DNA of 64,000 bases from Arcobacter sp. CECT 8983 (GTDB lineage Bacteria > Campylobacterota > Campylobacteria > Campylobacterales > Arcobacteraceae). The notes under the pieces are model-generated. The model did no database searches, was not told where the DNA came from, and saw only the letters and a list, made by a program, of their open reading frames with translations. Positions 27,724 through 37,300 of the stretch are shown here, piece after piece. Each line of letters opens with the position of its first letter. Within the stretch, counting starts at the first letter, position 1. The stretch is taken from the NCBI RefSeq assembly GCF_004118855.1, contig NZ_PDKF01000002.1, positions 262,689 to 326,688 on the forward strand, read 5' to 3'. The translations under genes and the position numbers were made by a program.

Positions 27724-28644
27724 TTAGTTTATATAAGTTAAATATTTCTCATATTTTTCATTTTTACCTTGAACTGCATCAAAGTAAGCAGTCTGTAAGG
27801 CTTCAGTAATTGGACCTCTTTCACCAGCTCCAATAACTCTACAATCAATCTCTCTAATAGGAGTTACTTCAACAGCAGTTCCTGTGAAGAAAGCTTCATC
27901 AGCAATATAAACCTCTTCTCTTGTAAGTCTTCTTCTTACTACTGTATATCCTAAATCTTCAGCTAAATCAATAACTGTAGCTTGAGTGATAGACTCTAAA
28001 GAGTTGTCATTTGGAGGAGTAATAATTACACCATCTCTTACGATAAAGAAACAAGCACCAGATGCTTCTGCAATATAACCTTGGTCATCTCTTAATAAAG
28101 CTTCATCATATCCAGCTTCAACTGCTTCAAATTTTGCCATTTGAGAGTTTAAGTAGTTTGCAACTGCTTTTGCTTTTCCCATACCAGATGTATTTGGGTT
28201 TCTAGTCATAGATGCAATTTTAACTCTTACACCTTTTTTCATTCCCTCTTCACCTAAATATGCTCCCCATTCCCAAGCAGAAATAGAAACATTTACAGGT
28301 GCATCTTTATGATATAGACCCATAACACCATAACCTAGATATACTAAAGGTCTAATATATGCTCCCTCAAATAGTTCATTTTTTTGTAATAATTCAACTT
28401 GAGCATCGTTTAATTCATCTGCTGTAAATGGAACTTCAATAAGAGTCATTTTAGCAGAATTAATTAATCTTTTAGTGTGCTCTTTTAATTTAAAAATAGC
28501 ACATCTTCCATCATGTGTTTTATAAGCTTTAGTACCTTCAATTGCACCATTCCCATAATGCAATGTGTGACTTAAAACATGAACTTTTGCGTCATGCCAA
28601 TCAACAAATTTTCCATCCATCCAGATGTATTTTGCTTCTGTCAT
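27724..28644 (-). CDS. ilvE: Branched-chain amino-acid aminotransferase
   Basis: A 306-aa fold-type IV PLP enzyme performing the last step of Ile, Leu and Val synthesis. Signatures include HTLHYGNGAIEGTKAY, the Schiff-base lysine in GMGKAKAVANYLNSQ (Lys near 158), EALLRDDQGYIAEASGACFF and EAFFTGTAVEVTPIREID. It lies 20 bp upstream of the SPFH gene on the same strand. Confidence 0.96.
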   Translation of the reverse strand: MTEAKYIWMDGKFVDWHDAKVHVLSHTLHYGNGAIEGTKAYKTHDGRCAIFKLKEHTKRLINSAKMTLIEVPFTADELNDAQVELLQKNELFEGAYIRPLVYLGYGVMGLYHKDAPVNVSISAWEWGAYLGEEGMKKGVRVKIASMTRNPNTSGMGKAKAVANYLNSQMAKFEAVEAGYDEALLRDDQGYIAEASGACFFIVRDGVIITPPNDNSLESITQATVIDLAEDLGYTVVRRRLTREEVYIADEAFFTGTAVEVTPIREIDCRVIGAGERGPITEALQTAYFDAVQGKNEKYEKYLTYIN

Positions 28645-28827
28645 TTATCCATCCCTATAAATAAAGTAATTGTTTTCAATTTACTTTTTGATTTTTGTCT
28701 GATAGTTTATCCAAGCTTGCTTTAAATTAAAGTGAATGATTGTTTTTACCTTTAGAACTATTAATTATATTAAACTAATGTGAATTTAACATGGAGTTTT
28801 TTTAAGAATATTTTCTTTTTAATTTGA

Positions 28828-28833
28828 TATTAT
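28828..28833 (+). promoter_or_regulatory. -10 promoter box for the methyltransferase gene
   Basis: AATTTGATATTAT matches the extended TTGA-TATWAT form seen before several plus-strand genes here, 29 bases upstream of the ATG. Confidence 0.45.
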
Positions 28834-28861
28834 CCAAATAAAAAATTAAGGAGAATATTAT

Positions 28862-29461
28862 ATGTCTCAACAAGAGTTTTGGAACAGTAAATTTTCAAGA
28901 GATGGATATCTTTATGGAATAAAACCAAATAGTTTTATAGCAAGCAAAGTAAAACTTTTAAAAAGAGGTGCAAAAGTTTTATGTCTAGGTGAGGGTGAAG
29001 GTAGAAATGCAATTTTTTTAGCAAAAAAAGGTTTTGAGGTAACTGCTATTGATGCTTCTGATATAGGTCTTAAAAAGTTAGAACAAAGAGCAAAAGAAGA
29101 AGATTTAAGTATCAAAACTATTTGTCTTGATTTAAATGACTGGGAAGCAAAGGAAAAATATGATGGAATAGTTGCCTCATATTTACATATGTATGAAGAA
29201 GATAGAGCAAAATTATTTGAAAATATTAATGAATCATTAGAACCTGAAGGTATATTTATTGGAGAATTCTTTTCTGTAAATCAGTTAAATTTCTCAAGTG
29301 GTGGACCAAAGGATGAAAAGCTTTTATATAAAGTAGAAGATTTTAAAAATCATTATGCTTTTTGTGATGCAGATGTTAAAGAGCAAATTACCATCTTAGA
29401 TGAAGGAAAAGGGCATCAAGGTGAAGCTAGTGTGATAAGAGTTTTACTTTCTAATAATTAA
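28862..29461 (+). CDS. Class I SAM-dependent methyltransferase (TehB-like)
   Basis: A 199-aa methyltransferase. It starts MSQQEFWNSKFSRDGYLYG, as in TehB/thiopurine-like enzymes; VLCLGEGEGRNAIFLA is SAM motif I, VTAIDASDIGLKKL motif II and YDGIVASYLHMY the post-motif strand. Such proteins detoxify tellurite or methylate small molecules. Shine-Dalgarno AAGGAG precedes the ATG. It is next to, but probably not in, the iron-uptake locus. Substrate unknown. Confidence 0.85.
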   Translation: MSQQEFWNSKFSRDGYLYGIKPNSFIASKVKLLKRGAKVLCLGEGEGRNAIFLAKKGFEVTAIDASDIGLKKLEQRAKEEDLSIKTICLDLNDWEAKEKYDGIVASYLHMYEEDRAKLFENINESLEPEGIFIGEFFSVNQLNFSSGGPKDEKLLYKVEDFKNHYAFCDADVKEQITILDEGKGHQGEASVIRVLLSNN

Positions 29462-29515
29462 AATTATACAACAAACCCCATACATTTAATAAAAAATTTA
29501 ATATTAAATAACTAC

Positions 29516-29534
29516 AATTATGAAAATTATTATC
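29516..29534. promoter_or_regulatory. Fur-box-like site upstream of the DUF4198-sigma-FecR locus
   Basis: AATTATGAAAATTATTATC agrees with the classical 19-bp Fur consensus (GATAATGATAATCATTATC) at 15 positions by my count. It ends 13 bp before the start codon of the DUF4198 gene, in the expected promoter zone, which would place the locus under iron repression. Confidence 0.55.
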
Positions 29535-29547
29535 AAAAAGGTAGATT

Positions 29548-30312
29548 ATGGATATTAAAAAAACTCTAATGGGGTTTGCATTTCTTGCAATAACAAATTT
29601 AAGTGCTCATGATTTTTGGGTAGATTCTCAAAATAATAGTGACCTTTCTTTTAACATTGGATATGGTCATGACTTTCCAAAACTTGAAAAAATACCAGAA
29701 GAAAGACTAGAAATTTTTGAAGCTTTAAAAATAACAGGTGAAAAACAAACTATTGAACTAAAAAAAAGTTCAACTGTTAACTATAATTATGAATTAAATC
29801 AAAAACTTGAAGATGGTTCTTATATCTTATCAGGTGTTTATAAACCAACTTATTGGACAAAAGATGAAAACTTCAAATGGTTTCAAGGTAAAACAAAAGA
29901 TGAAATAAAAACAAAAGCTACTTTTTGTGAAAAAGCACACTTTGAAGCAAAAAATATCTTCTCTATAGGAAATAAACATAGTGATATTATTACTAAACCT
30001 ATCGGACACAAACTAGAAATAGTTCCTTTATCTAACCCAAAAGATTACAAAGTAGGAAAGCCATTTAAAGTTAAAGTTTTATTTAAAAATAGACCTTTAA
30101 AAGTATCAGCTGTAAAAGCTACTTTAGAAGGATATTTAAAAGGTAAATTTGCATACTACGGAACAACTGACTTAAGAGGTGTTACAGAAATATTGCCACT
30201 TAAAGCAGGTAGATGGTTAGTAAAAGCAGAAGTAAAAAAAGAGTTAGAAGATAAGAGTAAATGTGATGAAGAGATAAATGTTGCAACATTAACTTTTGAT
30301 ATAAAAGAGTAA
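29548..30312 (+). CDS. DUF4198 periplasmic protein, metal-uptake associated
   Basis: A 254-aa exported protein with signal peptide MDIKKTLMGFAFLAITNLSA cleaved before HDFWVDSQ. The HDFWV start, repeated beta strands and the late KAGRWLVKAEV are typical of DUF4198, a family often encoded beside TonB-dependent receptors and nickel/cobalt importers. N-terminal His and Asp could bind metal. It is the first gene after the Fur-like box and precedes the sigma factor by 21 bp, so it likely serves the same substrate as the receptor. Role is inferred. Confidence 0.8.
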   Translation: MDIKKTLMGFAFLAITNLSAHDFWVDSQNNSDLSFNIGYGHDFPKLEKIPEERLEIFEALKITGEKQTIELKKSSTVNYNYELNQKLEDGSYILSGVYKPTYWTKDENFKWFQGKTKDEIKTKATFCEKAHFEAKNIFSIGNKHSDIITKPIGHKLEIVPLSNPKDYKVGKPFKVKVLFKNRPLKVSAVKATLEGYLKGKFAYYGTTDLRGVTEILPLKAGRWLVKAEVKKELEDKSKCDEEINVATLTFDIKE

Positions 30313-30333
30313 GCAACAGATTAAAGAGTTTGC

Positions 30334-30807
30334 ATGTTAGAGTATTATAAAGAAATCTCTTACTACTTACTAAGACTTACAAAAGATAAAGATTTAGCTA
30401 AGGATCTTACTCAAGAGACTTATGCTAAAGCTTTAGAAATAGATAAAAAAACTGAAAATACTACTATTCAAAAAGCATATCTTTATAAGATTGCCTACAG
30501 TCTTGTTGTAGACAAAGTAAGAAAAAATAAAAAAATATCTTATACAAGTTTCGAAGAAGAACAATACTCTATTCCTAAAAAAGAGTGTCCAGATGAAATT
30601 TTAATTGAAGAAAAAAAAGAACAAAAATTAAAAAAATGTATTAGTACTCTTTCAAGAAAAAACAAACAGGCTTTTGTTTTACACATTTATAAAGGATATA
30701 CGCGAAAAGAAATTTCTGAAATCATGGGTATAAGTGTAAATGCAGTAGAAAAAAACATAACAAGAGCAATGTTGAAAATAAAAGAGCAAATGAAGAAAGA
30801 GTATTAA
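30334..30807 (+). CDS. FecI-type ECF sigma factor
   Basis: A 157-aa sigma-70 family member with only regions 2 and 4. Region 2 covers DLAKDLTQETYAKALE and AYLYKIAYSLVVDKVRK; region 4 covers LSRKNKQAFVLHIYKG and RKEISEIMGISVNAVEK. This is the iron-transport (FecI) subgroup by size and neighbourhood. Its stop overlaps the fecR-like start (TAATG). It should direct transcription of the TonB receptor gene downstream once FecR signals. Confidence 0.92.
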   Translation: MLEYYKEISYYLLRLTKDKDLAKDLTQETYAKALEIDKKTENTTIQKAYLYKIAYSLVVDKVRKNKKISYTSFEEEQYSIPKKECPDEILIEEKKEQKLKKCISTLSRKNKQAFVLHIYKGYTRKEISEIMGISVNAVEKNITRAMLKIKEQMKKEY

Positions 30808-31763
30808 TGGATTTATTAGAAGAAATAGATAAAAAAGCAATATCTTGGATAATAAAAGAGCAAGAAGGTTTAAGTTTAAAAGAAAAAAATGACTTGAAAA
30901 AATGGCTAGAAAATATAAACCATGCAAACTCATATAATGAAAACAAAAAACTTTTTTTTGACTGTAAAAATTTAGATGAAGAATTTTTGAATGAATGCCT
31001 AGATAATACTCATAATTCAAATATCTTTTATAAGAGTAAATATCTTGTGGCTTCCATAATAGCACTGCTTTTTGTATGTGCTTTTCTTTTGGAACAAAAC
31101 AAAAATAAAATACTCTTTTCTAAAGAGTTTAGTAGTAAAAATGAAAAGATATTAAATATAGCATTGGAAGATAGCTCTTTAATAGATTTGGATATAAAAT
31201 CAAAAATGAAAGTAGAATATTATAAAAACAAAAGAGTAGTGAATTTTCATGAAGGAAAAGCCTTTTTTTCTGTTGCTAAAGATAAAAATAGACCCTTTTT
31301 TATTAAGATGAAAAATGCTCAAATTGAAGTTTTAGGAACAAAATTTGAGGTTTCAAACTTAAATGATAAAGTAAGTATAAATGTTCTTAGTGGAATAGTT
31401 AAAGTAAGTCATATCTCTGATTCAAAAAAGAAAAAAGATCTAATTCAGTTAAAAAAGTCTGAAAGTTTTTCTTTGGATAATAAAGGTAATATTTTGGATT
31501 TTAAGAAAACTAATTTATCCCAAATAGCAAGTTGGAAAAATGATTTGATATACTTTGAGAACCATACTTTAAAAGATGCAGTAAGCTTTTTCCAAAGGTA
31601 CATCAATAAAAAAGTAGAGTTTGATTCTTATGAGTTGTCTCAACAAAAAATCTCAGGTAAATTTTCCACAAAAAATTTTGATGGATTTATTGATTCCATT
31701 AAACTTTTGTATTCTCTTAAGATTGAAGAAAAAGAGAAAATCTTAAAAATATCAAAAAAATAA
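30807..31763 (+). CDS. FecR-family anti-sigma / signal-transducing membrane protein
   Basis: A 318-aa protein. The N-terminal DUF4880 sigma-binding region (AISWIIKEQEGLSLKEK) is followed by one membrane helix (about 74-93, YLVASIIALLFVCAFLLEQ), then the periplasmic FecR domain (FHEGKAFFSVAKDK, IEVLGTKFEVSN, VLSGIVKV) and a C-terminal STN-like segment. It should hold the sigma factor inactive until the receptor's STN domain touches its periplasmic part. Coupled to the sigma gene. Confidence 0.92.
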   Translation: MDLLEEIDKKAISWIIKEQEGLSLKEKNDLKKWLENINHANSYNENKKLFFDCKNLDEEFLNECLDNTHNSNIFYKSKYLVASIIALLFVCAFLLEQNKNKILFSKEFSSKNEKILNIALEDSSLIDLDIKSKMKVEYYKNKRVVNFHEGKAFFSVAKDKNRPFFIKMKNAQIEVLGTKFEVSNLNDKVSINVLSGIVKVSHISDSKKKKDLIQLKKSESFSLDNKGNILDFKKTNLSQIASWKNDLIYFENHTLKDAVSFFQRYINKKVEFDSYELSQQKISGKFSTKNFDGFIDSIKLLYSLKIEEKEKILKISKK

Positions 31764-31770
31764 AAAATAT

Positions 31771-31800
31771 TCTGTCCGTTTTTAATACTTTATTCGTTTA
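31771..31800 (+). promoter_or_regulatory. Candidate sigma-factor promoter before the TonB receptor gene
   Basis: The 88-bp gap between fecR-like and receptor genes contains TCTGTCCGTTTTT (31771) and TTCGTTTAAG (31793), unusual GC islands in AT-rich DNA, spaced like -35 and -10 boxes. They could be the target of the FecI-type sigma factor. No second example is in the window to compare with. Confidence 0.25.
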
Positions 31801-31851
31801 AGCTACTAGAGATAATAGTTCTCAAAATCATAAAAAGAAAAAAGGAAAAAA

Positions 31852-34197
31852 ATGAAGCTATTAAAAAGTTCATTAGTTGCCCCAAGTTTAGCTTTTCTTT
31901 TAAGTGTAAATCTTTTTGCCCAAGAGTCATACACAATAAAAGATAAAACTTTAAAAGAGGCATTGGAAATTATATCAAAAAAATCAAAGTTGTCATATAT
32001 TGCAAAAGATAAGCTTTTAGAGTCAAAAAAAGTAAATGATATTGAAAATATAAATGAGGTAGAAAAAGCATTAGAAGAACTTTTAGCAGGAACAGGTTTA
32101 GAAGCAGTTGTAAATAAAAATACAATTATTATCAAAGAAAAAAACAGTAATGCCTCTTCAAAAGATTCTGATAATTTAGGTGAAGTAAATGTAACTGAAA
32201 GCTTACAAAATAAGATGGCAAACAAAAACTTTTCAAGTGATGCAAATCTAGGATTATTTGGTGAATCAAATATAAAAAACGTACCAATGTCAGTGGTTAC
32301 TTTTACAAAAGATAGTATTAAAAATAATCAGGCTAGACAATTAAGTGATTTAATTACGCAAGACTCTTCTGTACGAAGCTCAGGAGCATATGGAGATAAT
32401 GCGGAATCCTTTTATCTAAGAGGTGTTCCTTTAGGAGATTGGAATCAGGGAGAATATGCTTTTGATGGAGTTTATGGTGTTGCTCCAAATTATAAAGTTC
32501 CAACAGATCTTTTTGATGCAGTATCTGTAGTAAAAGGACCAAGTACAATTCTTTTTGGGATGTCTCCAAAAGGAAATACAGGAGGAGCTATAAACTTAGT
32601 TCCTAAAAGAGCTTATAAAGATTCAAATGAGATTGAATTAAGATATACAAATGATTCAAAACCAGGAATTGCAACTGATATTGCTAGACGATTTGGAAAA
32701 GATAAACAGTTTGGTGCAAGGCTAAATTTAGCTTATGATAGTGGTGACTCTGTTATTGATAACTTAGAGAGTGAATCTTTTAGTGGTTCATTAAGTCTTG
32801 ACTATATATCTGATAACTTTATTACAAGTTTAGATTATATCTCAACTTTTGAAAATATTGATGCACCTTTTAGAAGATTATATATAGCTGATGGAGTAGA
32901 TTTAGCTAGTGCACCTGATAATAATTTTAATCTTGCACAAGATTGGGAATACTCTAATGCCGATGAAAATCTAGCTTTATATAAGTTTGATTACTTTTTT
33001 AATGAGAATACACAAGTTGGTTTTTATGTAGGAGGCGGACAGTCTAATGTAGATAGATTATTTCAAAAAGGAGCAGTACTTCAAAACTCAAATGGTGATG
33101 TAAAAACAAATTTTAGTAATGGTAAGTTTGATGTTTCAAGATTTACATATGGAATTAAAGCAAACAGTTCATTTAAAACTGCATCGTTGAATCATAGAAT
33201 AAATGTTGATGCTTCTTCTTATGAGGGAAAAGTTAAAACTAGAATAAACACTGATTCTACAAAATATGATAGTAATATTTATCATCCAACAAAAATATCT
33301 AAAATTGATTTAGTCCTACCAGATGATAAAAGAACAGATACCATTTTAGAATCTTTTGCTATCTCAGATACGATTTCAAATGAAGCTGAAGATATTAGAT
33401 TTACTTTTGGAGGAAGATATCAAAATGTAGAAACAATAAATTATGATATATCAGGTGATAAAACAAGTCATTATGATGACTCAAGATTTTCACCTTTTGT
33501 AGGACTTGTTTATAAACCAATAGAAGATTTAAGTTTATATGCAAATTATTCACAAGGCTTAAGTGCAGGACAAAATGCTCCTGCTGGAAGTGCTAATGAA
33601 GGTGAATCTTTAAAACCATATAAAACAACTCAAATAGAAGTAGGAGCAAAATACAATCACAATAATATTGATTATTCTTTAGCTTTATTTGATATGGAAA
33701 GAAAAAAAGCAGAAACAGGCAAAGATAATGTATATGCTTCAACTATGAAACTACAACATAGAGGTATTGAAATTTCTGCTTTTGGAAAATTAACTCAGAC
33801 AGTTCGATTCTCTTCTGCATTAACATATATGAAAACAGAAATTAAAGAAACAGAACAAACATATTCAAATGATGAGGTAGGTGGTGCTCCAGAGCTTTTA
33901 GCAAATATAGGTTTAGATATTGATATCCCTTTTGTAAAAGGATTATCTTTTGGGAATTATTTAATTTATAGCGATGAACAATACGTAAGAGATGGTTCAA
34001 CAGTAAAACTTCCTTCTTGGACAAGATGGGATATGGGCTTAAAATATGAAACTAAATACAATAAAAATGATTTAACTGTTATGTTTGATGTAGATAATGT
34101 GACAAATAAAGCATATTATGAAGGAGCTTCTCAATGGGGACATATCTCATCAGGAGAACCAAGAGTATTTAGTTTAAGTCTAAATTATAAATTCTAA
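31852..34197 (+). CDS. TonB-dependent siderophore receptor with STN signalling domain (FecA-type)
   Basis: A 781-aa outer-membrane receptor. Signal peptide to about residue 24 (LLSVNLFAQ), then an STN domain (about 25-95, TIKDKTLKEALEIISKKS), a plug domain (NVPMSVVTFTKDSI, SFYLRGVPLGDW, VSVVKGPSTILFGMSPKG) and a 22-strand barrel ending in the usual terminal Phe (LSLNYKF). The STN domain marks it as a transducer that turns on its own synthesis through FecR and the sigma factor. The barrel resembles ferric-siderophore (ferrichrome/pyoverdine type) receptors; the ligand cannot be named. Terminator follows at 34205. Confidence 0.93.
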   Translation: MKLLKSSLVAPSLAFLLSVNLFAQESYTIKDKTLKEALEIISKKSKLSYIAKDKLLESKKVNDIENINEVEKALEELLAGTGLEAVVNKNTIIIKEKNSNASSKDSDNLGEVNVTESLQNKMANKNFSSDANLGLFGESNIKNVPMSVVTFTKDSIKNNQARQLSDLITQDSSVRSSGAYGDNAESFYLRGVPLGDWNQGEYAFDGVYGVAPNYKVPTDLFDAVSVVKGPSTILFGMSPKGNTGGAINLVPKRAYKDSNEIELRYTNDSKPGIATDIARRFGKDKQFGARLNLAYDSGDSVIDNLESESFSGSLSLDYISDNFITSLDYISTFENIDAPFRRLYIADGVDLASAPDNNFNLAQDWEYSNADENLALYKFDYFFNENTQVGFYVGGGQSNVDRLFQKGAVLQNSNGDVKTNFSNGKFDVSRFTYGIKANSSFKTASLNHRINVDASSYEGKVKTRINTDSTKYDSNIYHPTKISKIDLVLPDDKRTDTILESFAISDTISNEAEDIRFTFGGRYQNVETINYDISGDKTSHYDDSRFSPFVGLVYKPIEDLSLYANYSQGLSAGQNAPAGSANEGESLKPYKTTQIEVGAKYNHNNIDYSLALFDMERKKAETGKDNVYASTMKLQHRGIEISAFGKLTQTVRFSSALTYMKTEIKETEQTYSNDEVGGAPELLANIGLDIDIPFVKGLSFGNYLIYSDEQYVRDGSTVKLPSWTRWDMGLKYETKYNKNDLTVMFDVDNVTNKAYYEGASQWGHISSGEPRVFSLSLNYKF

Positions 34198-34204
34198 AAC
34201 TAAG

Positions 34205-34230
34205 AAAGTAGGGCATTGCTCTACTTTTTT
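34205..34230 (+). terminator. Terminator of the TonB receptor gene
   Basis: AAAGTAGGGC (34205-34214), loop ATT, GCTCTACTTT (34218-34227) with one G-T pair, then T residues. Confidence 0.85.
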
Positions 34231-34353
34231 ACAACTAAGTTGCATTTGATTTTTACTTTTATTGCTTAACAATTTTTTAACCATAATTTAAATAGACTAT
34301 CTTACTTTTATAATAACTATAATCAAAGATAATCAAAAGAAAATAGAGAAAAA

Positions 34354-37300
34354 ATGGTAGACATACAAAAACTAATAGAAGAGAAAGTTATAATTATTGA
34401 TGGAGCTATGGGAACACAACTTCAAATAGCAGACATCAAAGATGAATACTGGTTACACGAAGGGGTTAATTTAGAAGGTTGTAATGAACTTCTAAACTTA
34501 ACAGCACCACATATTTTAGAAGGCATCCATGATGCTTATGCTGCATCTGGAGCTGATTTTATTACTACTAATACTTTTGGTTCTATGCCATGGGTTTTAG
34601 ATGAGTATGATATTCCACAAACTTCATATGAGCTTTCACGTCTTGGGGCCGAGCTTGTTAAAAACTCTTGTGACAAATATTCAACTCCTGAAAAGCCAAG
34701 ATTTGTATTAGGTTCTATTGGACCTGGAACAAAGCTTCCTTCTTTAGGACATATCACATATGATGAGATGTTTGAAGGTTATAAAATCATGGCACAAGGT
34801 TTAGTTGATGGTGGAACAGATGTATTCTTACTTGAAACTTGTCAAGACCCATTGCAAATAAAAGCTGGACTTCATGCTCTAAAAGCAGTGGCACCTGAAA
34901 TTCCTATTATGGTTTCTGTAACGATTGAACTTAGTGGTACTATGCTTATTGGAACTGATGCAATGACAATTGCAGCAATTATGGAACCATTTAATATTTT
35001 ATCTTTAGGTTTTAACTGCGGTACTGGACCAAAACAAGTTTTAAAGCATGTAAAAACTTTAAGTGAAGTATGTAAATTCCCAATTTCTGTTCACTCAAAT
35101 GCTGGGCTTCCTCAAAATAGAGGTGGACAAACCTATTACCCAATGCAACCAAAAGAGTTCACAGAATTAACAAAAGAGTTTTTAGATTTTAATGGAGTTT
35201 CATTTTTAGGTGGTTGTTGTGGTACAACTCCTGAGCATATTGAAGCTTTAGTAAAAGCAGTAGATGGAATAGTTCCTAAAAAACCAAGTGGATTTTTAAA
35301 AGCATCACTTGCATCACTTTTTAACACAGTTCCACTAAAGCAAGACCCAGCACCACTTCTGATTGGTGAAAGAAGTAATGCTACTGGTTCAAAAGCTTTT
35401 AGAGAATTACTTAAAGCTAATGATTATGAAGGTACTTTATCTGTTGGTCAACAACAAGTACGTGCTGGAGCCCATGTTATTGATGTATCAGTTGGATTTG
35501 CAGGTCGGGATGAAACAGGAGATATGGATAAAGTAGTATCTTTATATTCTCAAAAAGTTTCATTACCACTTATGCCTGACTCAACGCAAGTTCCAGCTTT
35601 AGAAGCAGCTTTAAAACAAATTGGTGGAAGATGTATCATAAATTCTGTTAACCTAGAAGATGGGGAAGAAAAGTTTGATACAGTTTGTAAATTAGCTAAA
35701 AAGTTTGGTGCAGCACTTGTTTGTCTTGTAATTGATGAAGTTGGTATGGCAAAAAGTAAGGAAAGAAAACTTGAAGTTGCAGAAAGAATCTATGATTTAT
35801 GTGTAAATAGACATGGATTTAAACCTGATGATTTAGTATTTGATATGCTTACATTTACTATTGGTTCAGGAGATGATGAGTATAGAACAGCTGGTATTGA
35901 GACACTTGAAGCAATTAAAGAATTCCAGATACGTCATCCAGAAGTTGGAACTACTCTTGGACTTTCTAATATCTCATTTGGACTTGACCAAAAAGCAAGA
36001 ATATATCTAAATTCAATTTATCTTGACCATTGTGTAAAAGCTGGTCTTACGTCTGCTATTGTAAATGTTAAGCACATCTTGCCACTAAATAAAATTTCTG
36101 ATGAGGATAGAAAAGCTTGTGATGATTTAATCTTCAACAATCAAGAAGATGGTGACCCACTATTTAAGTTTATAGAACACTTTGCAAATGTTGGAGATAT
36201 GGAAGAGCAAAGTGATGAAGAATATCAAAAACTAGAACCAATAGATAAAGTAAAAAAACTTCTTTTAGATGGTGATAAAGATAGAATGTTACCACTAGTT
36301 GAAGAGTTAAGACATAAAGTAAATCCAGAAATAATAGTAAATGAATGGCTAATTGATGGAATGAAAGTTATTGGAGAGCTATTTGGTTCTGGACAAATGC
36401 AGTTACCATTTGTACTTCAAAGTGCAGAGACTATGAAAGCAACAGTTGATGCTTTAAACCCATATTTACCAAAAGAAGAGAAAGCTAGTGAAACAGTTTT
36501 AGTATTAGGAACTGTAAAAGGTGATGTGCATGATGTTGGTAAAAACTTAGTTGATATTATTCTTTCAAATAATGGATTTAAAGTAATCAATATTGGTATC
36601 AAAGCTGATTTAAATGACTTTATCATAGCAGTAAAAGAACACAAAGCACAAGCAATAGGAATGAGTGGTTTACTTGTAAAGTCAACAGCTGTTATGAAAG
36701 AAAATCTTGAAGAGCTACAAAAGCAAGGTATTGATATTCCTGTACTTCTTGGTGGAGCAGCACTTACAAAAAGTTTTGTAAATGATTATTGTAGGTCTAT
36801 TTATGATGGTCCAATTTTTTATTGTAGAGATGCTTTTGATGGTGTTGTTTCAATGCAAAGAATTGAAGATGGTGACCTTGAAAACACTTCCCTTGCCGCT
36901 GATTTAGTAGATGAAGAAGAAATAGCACGAAAAGAAGAAAAAGAAGTAGTTATCAATGAAGAAGATGTAGTTCTTCCAGAAGCAGGTGAATTTACTTTCC
37001 CTCCACTTTGGGGAAGAGTTGCTTTAGATAATAAAGCTATTGATAAAGATTTAGTATTTAAATGGATTAATCATAGAGTTTTATTTAGACAAAGATGGGG
37101 ATATAAAAGAGCTAAAAATTCAAAAGAGAAGTTTTTAGAGCATGAAAAAAATGTGGTTGAACCTATTTATGAAAGATTAAAAGAAGAGTTTATAGAAAAA
37201 GAACTTTTTGACCCAATTGCTATTTATGCTTATTATCCTTGTATTTCAAAGAAAAATAAATTGTATATTTTTTCTGAAGAGTATGCTTTTCATTCAGAAG

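Noticed and set aside
34231-34353. SAM or cobalamin riboswitch before metH
   Set aside because: The gap after the terminator is about 120 bases, AT-rich and contains only -10-like boxes; no conserved aptamer sequence is visible.
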